64,000 nt of DNA. Source: Pseudomonadota bacterium (GTDB lineage Bacteria > Pseudomonadota > Alphaproteobacteria > Sphingomonadales > Sphingomonadaceae). The position numbers and the translations under genes were made by a program. The DNA lies in the NCBI GenBank assembly GCA_023423655.1, contig JAFAFE010000003.1, positions 1-64,000 on the forward strand, written 5' to 3'. The notes below the pieces were generated by a model that saw only the letters and a list, made by a program, of their open reading frames with translations, searched no databases and had not been told where the DNA came from. How positions within the stretch are numbered: position 1 is the first letter of the stretch; every line of letters begins with the position of its first letter. Of the stretch, positions 25,152 through 33,150 are shown piece after piece.

Positions 25152-25479
25152 AGCTTACCCTGTCGATGCCAATGCTCGCGCGCTGGCGGTGTCTCCATTT
25201 ACGCCGGATAGTCCGGTGCTACAAGCATGAAGAGCCGCGCGCTACCACGCCCGGCCACAGGGTGCAATCTATGGTTTTTGTTAGGTGATTTGGTAGAGAT
25301 TAGAGGGCCGGTCCCGACCTGCGGGGAGGGGGACCATCCGCACAAGCGGATGGTGGAGGGGGCTTGCGGTTTACGCTGCGTAAGAAGGATAGCCCCCTCC
25401 GTCATTTGCTGACGCAAATGCCACCTCCCCTTGCAGGGGAGGGTTTGGGGGGGGAGGATTTAGCGAGCGGTGAGCACCA
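25152..25479. repeat. Inverted repeat (CCTCCCC...GGGGAGG family), no gene
   Basis: Positions 25319-25445 carry another copy of the large inverted repeat seen at 1-127 and 14430-14552: CGGGGAGGGGGACCATCC with GGATGGTGGAGGGGGC, mirrored by GCCCCCTCCGTC and CCACCTCCCCTTGCAGGGGAGG. The remainder (25152-25318) holds the kup promoter region and no recognisable gene. Confidence 0.65.
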
Positions 25480-26226
25480 TCAATCCGGTTCTGTTGCCGA
25501 ACCCGCCGTTGCTTCGGTGGTGTTTTCAACAGGCTGCGCGCCTTCAATAGGCTGCGCGCCTTCAATAGACTGCGCGCCTTCAATAGGCTGTGCGCCGCGA
25601 TCCTTGGCTTCGGCCATATCGAGCATTTTCAACCGCGCGACCAGATCTTCGCGCCAGGGGGCGTTGGCGGGGCTGCGGTCAAGCAGGCCTTGCCATTCGG
25701 TCCGCGCACCCGCCCAATCTTCCTTTTGCGCATAAGCAAGCCCCAGAAAAAGCTGCGGTCCGGGATGCGCGGGGTCGAGGGTGCGCGCCTGTTCGAATGC
25801 CATCACCGCGGCGGGGGTCATCACCCCTTCGGACGCTTCGGCCAGCGCATTGCCATAAGCCACCCACAGGTCGGCATTGTCCGGATAGCGCAAGGTGCCG
25901 CCATAAAGGAGCCGCGCAGCGTTCGACATATTGCCCTGCCGCGTGAACGCATCGGCCAGCGCGATGATGCGGGCCGGTGCGCCATAACGGTCGGTCATGC
26001 CTGCGAGCGGCGCTTCGATGACCTCGCCAAATCCGTCCATCTTGACCGTTTTTTCAACCGGCGCGCCCGGCACATCGGGCATCCCTTGCCAGCTATAGCC
26101 CGCAAGCCCCAGCGCCATCGCGGCGGCCACCGGCAAGCGCCCGTCCTTGGGGAGCGGCGTCAGAAAGGCGAGCACAAGCCACAGTATAATTGCGAGCGGC
26201 ATAATGATGAACCAGGCATTGGTCAT
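25480..26226 (-). CDS. CcmI/CycH-like TPR protein of cytochrome c maturation
   Basis: Encodes a 248-residue protein with two N-terminal membrane segments and a periplasmic domain with TPR-like repeats (about residues 85-195: NAARLLYGGTLRYPDNADLWVAYGNA..., AFEQARTLDPAHPGPQLFLGLAYA). This is the C-terminal part typical of CcmI/CycH, which presents apocytochrome c to the heme ligation complex. It is the last gene of the ccm operon and overlaps ccmH by 4 bp. The C-terminal tail has a tandem repeat GAQPIEGAQSIEGAQPIE (18 bp per unit, four units), a likely slippage site. The protein is shorter than canonical CcmI. Confidence 0.8.
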   Translation of the reverse strand: MTNAWFIIMPLAIILWLVLAFLTPLPKDGRLPVAAAMALGLAGYSWQGMPDVPGAPVEKTVKMDGFGEVIEAPLAGMTDRYGAPARIIALADAFTRQGNMSNAARLLYGGTLRYPDNADLWVAYGNALAEASEGVMTPAAVMAFEQARTLDPAHPGPQLFLGLAYAQKEDWAGARTEWQGLLDRSPANAPWREDLVARLKMLDMAEAKDRGAQPIEGAQSIEGAQPIEGAQPVENTTEATAGSATEPD

Positions 26227-26717
26227 AGCGGGGCGCTCCCTTCATCATCCATATCCGGTGCGCCCAAGCCGGTATCGCTGCGCTCGACCACCGGGCCATC
26301 GCCACCGACGCGGCTGAACCGCTGCCACGCGACAAAGGCCGCCACCAGCAATAGCAGCAAGGGCAACAGCCACAGGATCAGCGTCGAACCGGTCGCGGGC
26401 GGATCATAGCTGATCCAACTGCCATAGCGGTCAATCAGCCATTGACGCACCGCTTCGGGCTCTTCGCCCGCCTGGATTTTCTGCCGCACGACATTGCGCA
26501 CATCGCCCGCCATGCTCGCATCGCTATCCGCGACCGACTGGCTCTGGCAGGTCAGGCAACGTAGTGTTTCCATGAGCGCCTGCGCCTTGGCTTCCTGCGT
26601 GGGGTCTTCAAGCTGTTTGTAAGCATAAGCGGCGGGCGGCACCTTGTCCTGCGCGGTCACGGGATAGGCCGCAACCAGCATAGAAAGCATCACAAGAAAG
26701 AGCCGCAACTGCTTCAT
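26223..26717 (-). CDS. ccmH: Cytochrome c-type biogenesis protein CcmH
   Basis: Encodes a 164-residue membrane-anchored thiol oxidoreductase. After the signal peptide (residues 1-22) it has the conserved motif LRCLTCQSQS with Cys54 and Cys57, which keeps the apocytochrome CXXCH thiols reduced before heme attachment. A helical domain follows (RQWLIDRYGSWISYDPP) and a C-terminal membrane helix is at about 112-130. It overlaps ccmG by 4 bp and the CcmI-like gene by 4 bp, so all are translated together. Confidence 0.94.
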   Translation of the reverse strand: MKQLRLFLVMLSMLVAAYPVTAQDKVPPAAYAYKQLEDPTQEAKAQALMETLRCLTCQSQSVADSDASMAGDVRNVVRQKIQAGEEPEAVRQWLIDRYGSWISYDPPATGSTLILWLLPLLLLLVAAFVAWQRFSRVGGDGPVVERSDTGLGAPDMDDEGSAPL

Positions 26718-27247
26718 TTCATTGCGTCCAGCTTGGCAATAATCTCCGGAATCATCTCATCGGTAATCACGCCCTGTATCTGTTCGCGCACCACGCCCTT
26801 GCCGTCGATGAGAAAGCTTTCGGGAACGCCGGACGAGCCAATCGCAATTTGCACGCCGCTATCCATATCGGCGCCGATGCGCGCATAAGGATTGCCATGC
26901 TTTTCAAGGAATTTGGCGACATCTTCGGGCTTGTCGCGGATCGCGATGCCGTCAATGATGACGCCCTTTTCCTTAAGCTTTTCCAGCATCGGTGCTTCTG
27001 CCGCGCACGGGATGCACCAGCTTGCAAAAATATTGACGATGCGCGGCTGGCCGGTGGCAAGGTCGCTGCTCTTGAGGCCCTCCACCCCCGCCGTTGCGGG
27101 CGGCAGGTCGAACGTCGGCATCGGCTTGTTGATCCATTTGGACGCAATCGCCTGTTGCTGCGACGGCGCATCGGTGAGGTGCCACAGGAACATGCCGAAC
27201 AGCAAAGCTGCAACCATGATCGGCACCCATTTGACCCACAATTTCAT
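26714..27247 (-). CDS. ccmG: Thiol:disulfide oxidoreductase CcmG/DsbE
   Basis: Encodes a 177-residue membrane-anchored thioredoxin-like protein facing the periplasm. A membrane anchor is at residues 5-22. The active site WCIPC (Cys78, Cys81) follows FAS, and the cis-Pro region GVPESFLIDGKG is at about 139-150. It reduces CcmH or the apocytochrome. Its stop overlaps the ccmH start by 4 bp, and its start touches the ccmF stop. Confidence 0.94.
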   Translation of the reverse strand: MKLWVKWVPIMVAALLFGMFLWHLTDAPSQQQAIASKWINKPMPTFDLPPATAGVEGLKSSDLATGQPRIVNIFASWCIPCAAEAPMLEKLKEKGVIIDGIAIRDKPEDVAKFLEKHGNPYARIGADMDSGVQIAIGSSGVPESFLIDGKGVVREQIQGVITDEMIPEIIAKLDAMK

Positions 27248-29229
27248 CAGTCACGCTCCCAACGGCGATCCGCGCGGCGCTTGAAAAAGCGGCGCATACG
27301 CTTGAATATTTCAATCCGGCCGATAAGCGCGAGCAGCCCGCCCGCTGCAATCATCAAGCCGCCAAACCAGATGAGCGTGACGAACGGCTTCCACCACAGG
27401 CGAAGCTGCCAGCGGCCATCATCGGTCGGCTCGCCCAGCACCGCGTAAAGCTGGCCGTTCCAGCGGGTGAGAAGCGCGGCTTCATTGGTGACGGTGCTCA
27501 TCGGCATCCCGCTTTCGTCGCGCTGCATCGGTTGCATGAAGGTGCGCGATTGCGGCTTCATGATGATGCGCGCGCCCGTATCGCCATTGCGCACCGCAAG
27601 CCGTCCTTCAATCGCGGTCCAGTTCGGCCCCGCGACCGGCGCGGTTTCGACCATCAGCACGCGCCAATTGGCGACGCGCACCACATCGCCGGGCTTGGCC
27701 GCGACCAGCTTTTCCACCGTGAAGGCGCTGTCAGCAGCCATCCCGCCAAGGCTTACCGCAATGCCGAGATGCGCGAGCACCATACCCCAGATGGTGAGCG
27801 GCGTGCGGCTTAGCTTACGGCCTTTAAGCGGCAAGAGGCTGGCAAAGCCCACGGCTATCGCGAGCGTCAAGCCAGCGGCGGGCATCCAGCCGATCTTGCC
27901 GCCGCTGAATATCAGCACGGCGACGAGCGCGGCGATCAGCACGAACAAGGGGATAAGGAGCTTATTGATGAGCGCGGCGGCATTGTCGCGCCGCCAGCGC
28001 AATAGCGGACCTACCGCCATCGCAAGCACGAGCAGCAGCGCGATGGGGCCGTTGACCTTGTTGAAATATGGCGGGCCGATCGAGACTTTATCGCCCATTG
28101 CTTCGGCGACCATCGGCCATAAGGTGCCGATTAATGTCACCGCGAGGATGACCGAGAGCAATAGATTATTGATGACGAGGCCACCTTCGCGGCTCACCAG
28201 ATCGAATTTTTCGCCTTCGGTGACGGTGCCGATACGCGCGCCGAACAGCGCCAAGGCTCCGCCGATATAAAGGACGAGGAGCGCCAGGATGAAGGTGCCA
28301 CGGCTGGGGTCCACCGCAAAGGCATGGACGCTGGTCAAAAGGCCGGAGCGTACGATAAACGTGCCGACCATCGACATGGAAAAAGCAACCACCGCGAGCA
28401 TCACGGTCCACGCCCTCAACGCGTCGCGGGTCGCGGTGACGCTCACCGAATGGAGCAAGGCGGTCGCGGCGAGCCAAGGGACGAGCGAGGCATTTTCGAC
28501 CGGATCCCAGAACCACCAGCCGCCCCAGCCCAGCTCATAATAAGCCCAATAGCTGCCCGCCGTGATACCGATGGTGAGGAATATCCACGCAATTAGCACC
28601 CAGGGCCGCATCGCACGTGCAAAAGCGGGGCCGACCTCGCGGGTGATGAGCGCGCCGACCGCAAAGCTGAACGCCACCGACAGGCCGACATAGCCGATAT
28701 AGAGCGTCGGCGGGTGGAAGGCGAGGCCGGGGTCTTGCAGCAGCGGATTGAGGCCCATCCCTTGCGGCGCGGGCGGATCAAGGCGCGTGAAGGGGTTGGA
28801 TGAAAATAATAAAAAGGCGTAAAATCCTAAAGATAGCGCCGATTGTGAAAGTAATGTCGCAACTAAAGTGCGCGTGCTGATGCGCCGTTCGAACAGCGCA
28901 ACGCCTGCGCCCGCCAAGCCCAGAACCGCAACCCATAGCAGCATCGAGCCTTCATGATTGCCCCAAGCGCCCGCCACCTTGAACAGCATCGGCTTGTCGG
29001 CATGGCTGTTGCGCGCGACCAGATCGACCGATAAATCTGTCTGGACAAATAGCCAGATGAGGCAGGCAAAAGCGGCAATGGTCAGCAATCCTTGCGCGAC
29101 CGCCACCGGCCGCACCGCCCCCGCCAAGGCCTGCCGTCCCGCTTGCAGCGACAGGCTCCCCAAAATGATCTGGATGATCGCCAAAGCTGCGGCAAACCAC
29201 AGCAAGGCAAGGCCGGTTTCCGCTATCAT
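27247..29229 (-). CDS. ccmF: Heme lyase subunit CcmF
   Basis: Encodes a 660-residue polytopic membrane protein, the core of the cytochrome c heme ligase. The WWD heme-handling signature (GWGGWWFWDPVENASLVPWL) is at about residues 232-251. The protein begins with ALLWFAAALAIIQ and has about 15 membrane helices plus a large periplasmic loop (about residues 505-600). Overlaps with ccmE (4 bp) and ccmG (1 bp) show tight operon packing. ccmA and ccmB, needed for heme export, are not in this window. Confidence 0.95.
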   Translation of the reverse strand: MIAETGLALLWFAAALAIIQIILGSLSLQAGRQALAGAVRPVAVAQGLLTIAAFACLIWLFVQTDLSVDLVARNSHADKPMLFKVAGAWGNHEGSMLLWVAVLGLAGAGVALFERRISTRTLVATLLSQSALSLGFYAFLLFSSNPFTRLDPPAPQGMGLNPLLQDPGLAFHPPTLYIGYVGLSVAFSFAVGALITREVGPAFARAMRPWVLIAWIFLTIGITAGSYWAYYELGWGGWWFWDPVENASLVPWLAATALLHSVSVTATRDALRAWTVMLAVVAFSMSMVGTFIVRSGLLTSVHAFAVDPSRGTFILALLVLYIGGALALFGARIGTVTEGEKFDLVSREGGLVINNLLLSVILAVTLIGTLWPMVAEAMGDKVSIGPPYFNKVNGPIALLLVLAMAVGPLLRWRRDNAAALINKLLIPLFVLIAALVAVLIFSGGKIGWMPAAGLTLAIAVGFASLLPLKGRKLSRTPLTIWGMVLAHLGIAVSLGGMAADSAFTVEKLVAAKPGDVVRVANWRVLMVETAPVAGPNWTAIEGRLAVRNGDTGARIIMKPQSRTFMQPMQRDESGMPMSTVTNEAALLTRWNGQLYAVLGEPTDDGRWQLRLWWKPFVTLIWFGGLMIAAGGLLALIGRIEIFKRMRRFFKRRADRRWERD

Positions 29230-29798
29230 TGCGCTGGCATTTCCTTGGATTGCTCCTTGGATTGCGCGGCCTCTGCTACCCGGCGCTCCACCACTTGATT
29301 TTGACGCGATTCCGCTATGTTATCCGCCGGTTTCTGCGCGCCTGCCTTCGGCGTCATCTGGTCGGCCATTTGCGGCGGCATATAATTTTCATCATGCTTG
29401 GCAAGGATTTTGTCGGCGACAAAAACCCGGTCCGTACCCAATGTTCCATCCGCCACCATGCCCGACCCTTCCTTGAACAGGTCGGGCGCAATCCCCTTGA
29501 ACCGCACCGGCACGCTTGCATCGCCATCGCTCACAACAAAGCGGATGGTCACGCCATCAGCCTCCTTGCGCAAAGTCCCATGCTTCACCATCCCGCCAAG
29601 CCTGATCGCCTCGCCGGGCGCAGGCTTCTTGTCGTAAATGTCCGACGGTGAATAAAAATAAGCGGCTTCATCCTTCAACGCCGACGCCGCCAACAACCCC
29701 GCGCCAATCACCGCGAGCAACGCCAGTAGCGCCAAAACCAGCCGCTGATGCTTGGCTTTCATTTTGGGAGAAGCGGAAGGTTTCGGCATATCAGTCAC
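29226..29798 (-). CDS. ccmE: Periplasmic heme chaperone CcmE
   Basis: Encodes a 190-residue membrane-anchored heme chaperone. The N-terminal anchor is at about 20-40. The OB-fold domain follows, with the heme-binding HxxxY motif H135-DEN-Y139 that forms a covalent bond to heme before transfer to CcmF. A Gln/Ala-rich, poorly ordered tail of about 45 residues follows, a length seen in alphaproteobacterial CcmE. It overlaps ccmD by 8 bp. Confidence 0.94.
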   Translation of the reverse strand: MTDMPKPSASPKMKAKHQRLVLALLALLAVIGAGLLAASALKDEAAYFYSPSDIYDKKPAPGEAIRLGGMVKHGTLRKEADGVTIRFVVSDGDASVPVRFKGIAPDLFKEGSGMVADGTLGTDRVFVADKILAKHDENYMPPQMADQMTPKAGAQKPADNIAESRQNQVVERRVAEAAQSKEQSKEMPAQ

Positions 29799-29949
29799 GG
29801 TTGCGCCTCAAAGCATCGGCGCGGGCTTCGGCGCGGCGCATCGCAAGATAGGCGCCGCCCAAAACCAGCGCAGAAAGCAGGAAGGTCAGCGCATAGGCCG
29901 CCCAGACAAAATCCCATTGCCCGCCCCACATGGAAGGGTCTGCCCCCAT
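29791..29949 (-). CDS. ccmD: Small heme exporter subunit CcmD
   Basis: Encodes a 52-residue protein from ATG 29949. It has a single membrane helix (FVWAAYALTFLLSALVLGGAY) and a basic C-terminal tail, typical of CcmD, which helps release holo-CcmE from the CcmABC exporter. The frame is open upstream by 24 codons, but the family's length and the Trp-rich start (DPSMWGGQWDF) favour this start. It lies between ccmC (16-bp gap) and ccmE (8-bp overlap). Confidence 0.85.
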   Translation of the reverse strand: MGADPSMWGGQWDFVWAAYALTFLLSALVLGGAYLAMRRAEARADALRRNRD

Positions 29950-29965
29950 TATCCGCCCTTCCCCA

Positions 29966-30700
29966 TCATTCGCTCTCCAGCGCCAAGCGCCGCATCCGCG
30001 CTTCGACGCGGATATTGGCAATGGTCGCGCGCATACGCATCAGCACAATCGCTGCGAAGAGCAGCGAAAAACCGATCAGCGTCAGCCATAATGGCCACAA
30101 TATTGCGCCATCAATGCTGCTCCCGCGCGCGGTGATGCTCGGCCCTTGGTGGAGGCTGTTCCACCACACCACCGAACGGTTGATAATCGGAATATTGACC
30201 GCGCCGACCAGCGCATAAATGGCGGCAACCTTGGACAAGCTGCCCTTCTGCCCGCCCTCGTCCTCGCTCGCATTGGCAAGCGCGATAAAGCCTGCATAAA
30301 GGAAGAGCAGCACGAGCATCGAGGTCATGCGCCCGTCCCATTCCCACCATGTCCCCCACGTCGGCTTGCCCCAGATCGAACCGGTCGCAAGGCAAAGGGC
30401 TGTAAACAACATGCCCGGCACCGCAATCGCGCGCGCGGCAATCCCGGCCAGCGGATGCCGCCAGACAAGCTGCACCAGCCCCGCTATCGCCAAGCTGGTC
30501 CATCCGCCCATCCCCAACCAAGCGGCGGGCACATGGACATACATGATGCGGACGGTCTCACCTTGGAGATAATCGGGCGGAGTCTGCGTCAACCCAGCCC
30601 ACGCGCCAACTGCGAGCAGCGCCAAACCCAGCCCCGTCAGCCAGGGGGTTAGCGGGCGGGCAATCTTCAGGAATCGCGTCGGATTGGCATAGGCGTGCAT
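29966..30700 (-). CDS. ccmC: Heme exporter permease CcmC
   Basis: Encodes a 244-residue membrane protein with six helices and the heme-binding WWD motif (GKPTWGTWWEWDGRMTSMLV, about residues 118-137). CcmC loads heme onto CcmE. It is the first gene of the ccm operon in this window, so the promoter lies in 30701-30817. The order C-D-E-F-G-H-I matches other alphaproteobacteria, but ccmA and ccmB, commonly just upstream of ccmC, are missing from this place and must be elsewhere. Confidence 0.95.
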   Translation of the reverse strand: MHAYANPTRFLKIARPLTPWLTGLGLALLAVGAWAGLTQTPPDYLQGETVRIMYVHVPAAWLGMGGWTSLAIAGLVQLVWRHPLAGIAARAIAVPGMLFTALCLATGSIWGKPTWGTWWEWDGRMTSMLVLLFLYAGFIALANASEDEGGQKGSLSKVAAIYALVGAVNIPIINRSVVWWNSLHQGPSITARGSSIDGAILWPLWLTLIGFSLLFAAIVLMRMRATIANIRVEARMRRLALESE

Positions 30701-30817
30701 GGTTGCCCGAGCCTTTAGGCGAAGTGGCGCAGCGATTCCACTGATTTAAGTCAACAAGTGCCGACAGGATGCGCTGGGCGTCAAATTATGCTTTGCGTTG
30801 CTGCATTTTGGCGCGAA

Positions 30818-31864
30818 TTACCGGCCAATAAGCTTTTGCGCCATCGCGTCGGCCACTTCGGATGCCGGACGGTTTTGCGCTTTGCTCGCCGCCCAGATTT
30901 CCGCAAGCCGTCCCGGAATAAGGTCGATGCGGCTATTGACCTCGTCGCTATTGCCCTGCCCCAGATATTCCAGCCCAACATTGATAATGCCGCCTGCATT
31001 GATGACATAATCGGGGGCATAGACAATGCCGCGATCATGAACAAGCTGGCCAACGCTGGCGGTCGCAAGCTGGTTATTGGCCGCGCCTGCAATGACCGGT
31101 GCCTGCAACGCGGCAACGCTTTCGGCGGTCAGGATGGCGCCCAGCGCATTGGGGCTGAAAATGTCGGCGGCGACCGTCATGATCGCATCCTTGTCGGCAA
31201 TTTCTGCGCCCAGTTCCGCCGCAAGCGCCTTGGCCTTGTCCGCGTTGAAATCGGCGAGCGTCAGCTTTGCGCCTTCGGCCGCCAGCCGCTTGGCGACATT
31301 GCCGCCAACGCTGCCAACGCCCTGGAGCGCTACATGGCGTCCGGCCATATCGTCGCTGCCGAAAGCTTCCTTGGCCGCTGCCTTGATGCCCAAATACACG
31401 CCATAAGCGGTGAACGGCCCCGGATCGCCGCCCGCTTCGCCACCTTCGACCGGAAGGCCGGAGATGAATTTGGTTTGCTTGGAAATCGCGACCATATCGT
31501 CAACCGACATACCGACATCTTCGGCGGTCACATAGCTGCCGCCAAGCAGGTTCACCGAGCGGCCAAAGGCGGCAAGATATTCAGGCGTTTTGGGCGCCTT
31601 GTCATCCGCCAGAATGACCGCCTTGCCGCCACCCAACGGGAGACCCGCCATCGCATTTTTATAGCTCATCCCGCGCGACAGGCGCAACGCATCGGTCACC
31701 GCCGTCTGGCGATCGGCATAGGTCCAATAGCGCGTGCCGCCCGCTGCCGGGCCTAAATGGGTCGAATGGACCGAGATAATCGCTTTGAGGCCGGTTGCGC
31801 GGTCGGTGAACATATGGACATGTTCGTGGTCGTCAAAATCGGGCAAGTCCCAGACAGCGCGCAT
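30818..31864 (-). CDS. Leucine/phenylalanine dehydrogenase family protein
   Basis: Encodes a 348-residue NAD-dependent amino acid dehydrogenase (Glu/Leu/Phe/Val dehydrogenase family). Catalytic lysines are at K69 (GMSYKNA) and K81 (LGGGKAVI), matching the pattern of leucine dehydrogenase. The Rossmann motif GVGSVGGNVAKRL is in the second half, and PDYVINAGGIINVG closes the active-site cleft. It oxidatively deaminates branched-chain or aromatic amino acids. It could supply 2-oxo acids or catabolise leucine; side-chain preference cannot be read from sequence. Confidence 0.9.
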   Translation of the reverse strand: MRAVWDLPDFDDHEHVHMFTDRATGLKAIISVHSTHLGPAAGGTRYWTYADRQTAVTDALRLSRGMSYKNAMAGLPLGGGKAVILADDKAPKTPEYLAAFGRSVNLLGGSYVTAEDVGMSVDDMVAISKQTKFISGLPVEGGEAGGDPGPFTAYGVYLGIKAAAKEAFGSDDMAGRHVALQGVGSVGGNVAKRLAAEGAKLTLADFNADKAKALAAELGAEIADKDAIMTVAADIFSPNALGAILTAESVAALQAPVIAGAANNQLATASVGQLVHDRGIVYAPDYVINAGGIINVGLEYLGQGNSDEVNSRIDLIPGRLAEIWAASKAQNRPASEVADAMAQKLIGR

Positions 31865-31970
31865 GATAAATTCCTCAATGCCGTGAAATATAATTACAGC
31901 AGCACGTAATAATCTACCGAGGGTAACTTGTCAGCAGAAAAAACATCATTGAAATGTCATGAGGAAACAA

Positions 31971-32048
31971 TGGGGCGATCGACGGGATCCGAACCCGCGA
32001 CCTCCGGTACCACAAACCGGCGCTCTAACCAACTGAGCTACGATCGCC
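31971..32048 (-). tRNA. tRNA-His (anticodon GTG)
   Basis: On the minus strand a full cloverleaf is visible. The 7-bp acceptor stem GCGATCG/CGATCGC is flanked by an encoded G at position -1 opposite C73. The D-arm is GCTCAGTTGGTTAGAGC, the anticodon arm has loop TTGTGGT with anticodon GTG, the T-arm is GCGGGTTCGGATCCCGT, and CCA is encoded. The retained G-1:C73 pair is the canonical histidine identity element. Confidence 0.95.
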
Positions 32049-32147
32049 ACATCAAGCACCTCCGGCGGCTCTGGCCAGCCGAAAAGCAGGGCGTCCCCTT
32101 AAGAGGAAGCCCTGCCTTACGTCAAGCACTATAAAAGCGCGGCGCGC

Positions 32148-32876
32148 TTATTTTTCGAGGCGATACTGGATGGTGAGCGTGACGGCCGTACCAACCTCGC
32201 CCGGCTCGACCGGCGAGAAGTCGGCCTTACCCGCCGCGCGCGCTTCCATCATCATCGGACGCGGACCGCTATTCATGATCGCGCCTTCGGTAATCGACAC
32301 CAGTTTGGCGCGCGTAAAACCGGTTTGCTTCGCATAAAAATCGGCCTGCGCAGCGGCGGTCTTGAGTGCCTTTTCGCGCGCTAATGTTTTGAGCGCCGTA
32401 TCATTTTCGATGCTGAAGCTCGGCCCGCTAATATTATTGCCACCCACCGCGACCAGCGCATCGAGCAACGCACCAATTTTGGTGAGGTCGCGCGTTTTCA
32501 GCGTGACATTATTGCTCGCCTGATAGCCGGTAAGCTGCGGCGGCTGCCCTTCACGGTTATTATAATTATATTGGGGGTTGAGGTTGATACCCGATGTCTG
32601 GATATCCTTGGCCGCGATGCCGCGCTTTTTAAGTTCGGCGACGACCGAATTCATCTTTTGCGCATTTTGCCGCAAAGCCTCGCTCGCGGTAGGAGCCTGT
32701 GTCACCACACCCGCATTCATTGTTGCAAGCGTCGGCTCGGACTGCACTTCTTCCTGAACGGTGAGCGTCACCAGCGGGGAGTCAGCTTCCACGTGCATCA
32801 CCTGTTGCACTTGCGCGGAAAGCGCAGCGGGGCTGGCAGCCAGCGCAAGCGCAGCCAAAATCATCATAGGTTTCAT
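32148..32876 (-). CDS. SIMPL-domain (DUF541) periplasmic protein
   Basis: Encodes a 242-residue exported protein with a signal peptide (residues 1-21, cleavage after LSA) and a SIMPL/DUF541 domain. Typical features are the strand start PLVTLTVQEEVQSEPTLATMNAGV, KKRGIAAKDIQTSGINLNPQYNY, and the C-terminal VGTAVTLTIQYRLE. SIMPL proteins are widespread envelope proteins of poorly defined role, some implicated in oxidative-stress tolerance. It is monocistronic, next to tRNA-His. Confidence 0.88.
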   Translation of the reverse strand: MKPMMILAALALAASPAALSAQVQQVMHVEADSPLVTLTVQEEVQSEPTLATMNAGVVTQAPTASEALRQNAQKMNSVVAELKKRGIAAKDIQTSGINLNPQYNYNNREGQPPQLTGYQASNNVTLKTRDLTKIGALLDALVAVGGNNISGPSFSIENDTALKTLAREKALKTAAAQADFYAKQTGFTRAKLVSITEGAIMNSGPRPMMMEARAAGKADFSPVEPGEVGTAVTLTIQYRLEK

Positions 32877-33150
32877 TCATGGTCCTCCAAATACCCTCAT
32901 CACGGCGTTGAACGAAACCCCAATAGAAAGAGTTCCCTGACAAATGGCTGAACCCGGTGGTCATCGGGCTGTAACTTGATGGCTGTTGTATTGGCGGGAG
33001 TGATGGCCCGCGCCTGTAGGCGGACGCTTAACGGCGCTGTCAGGAGATGGATTCCCGGACAAGCCGGGAATGACGAAGCTATTTGGCTTTTCATCGGATA
33101 GACCCGCGCCCCCTTGCCCCGTACCCTACCGCGCTGTAAGCGGCGAACCC

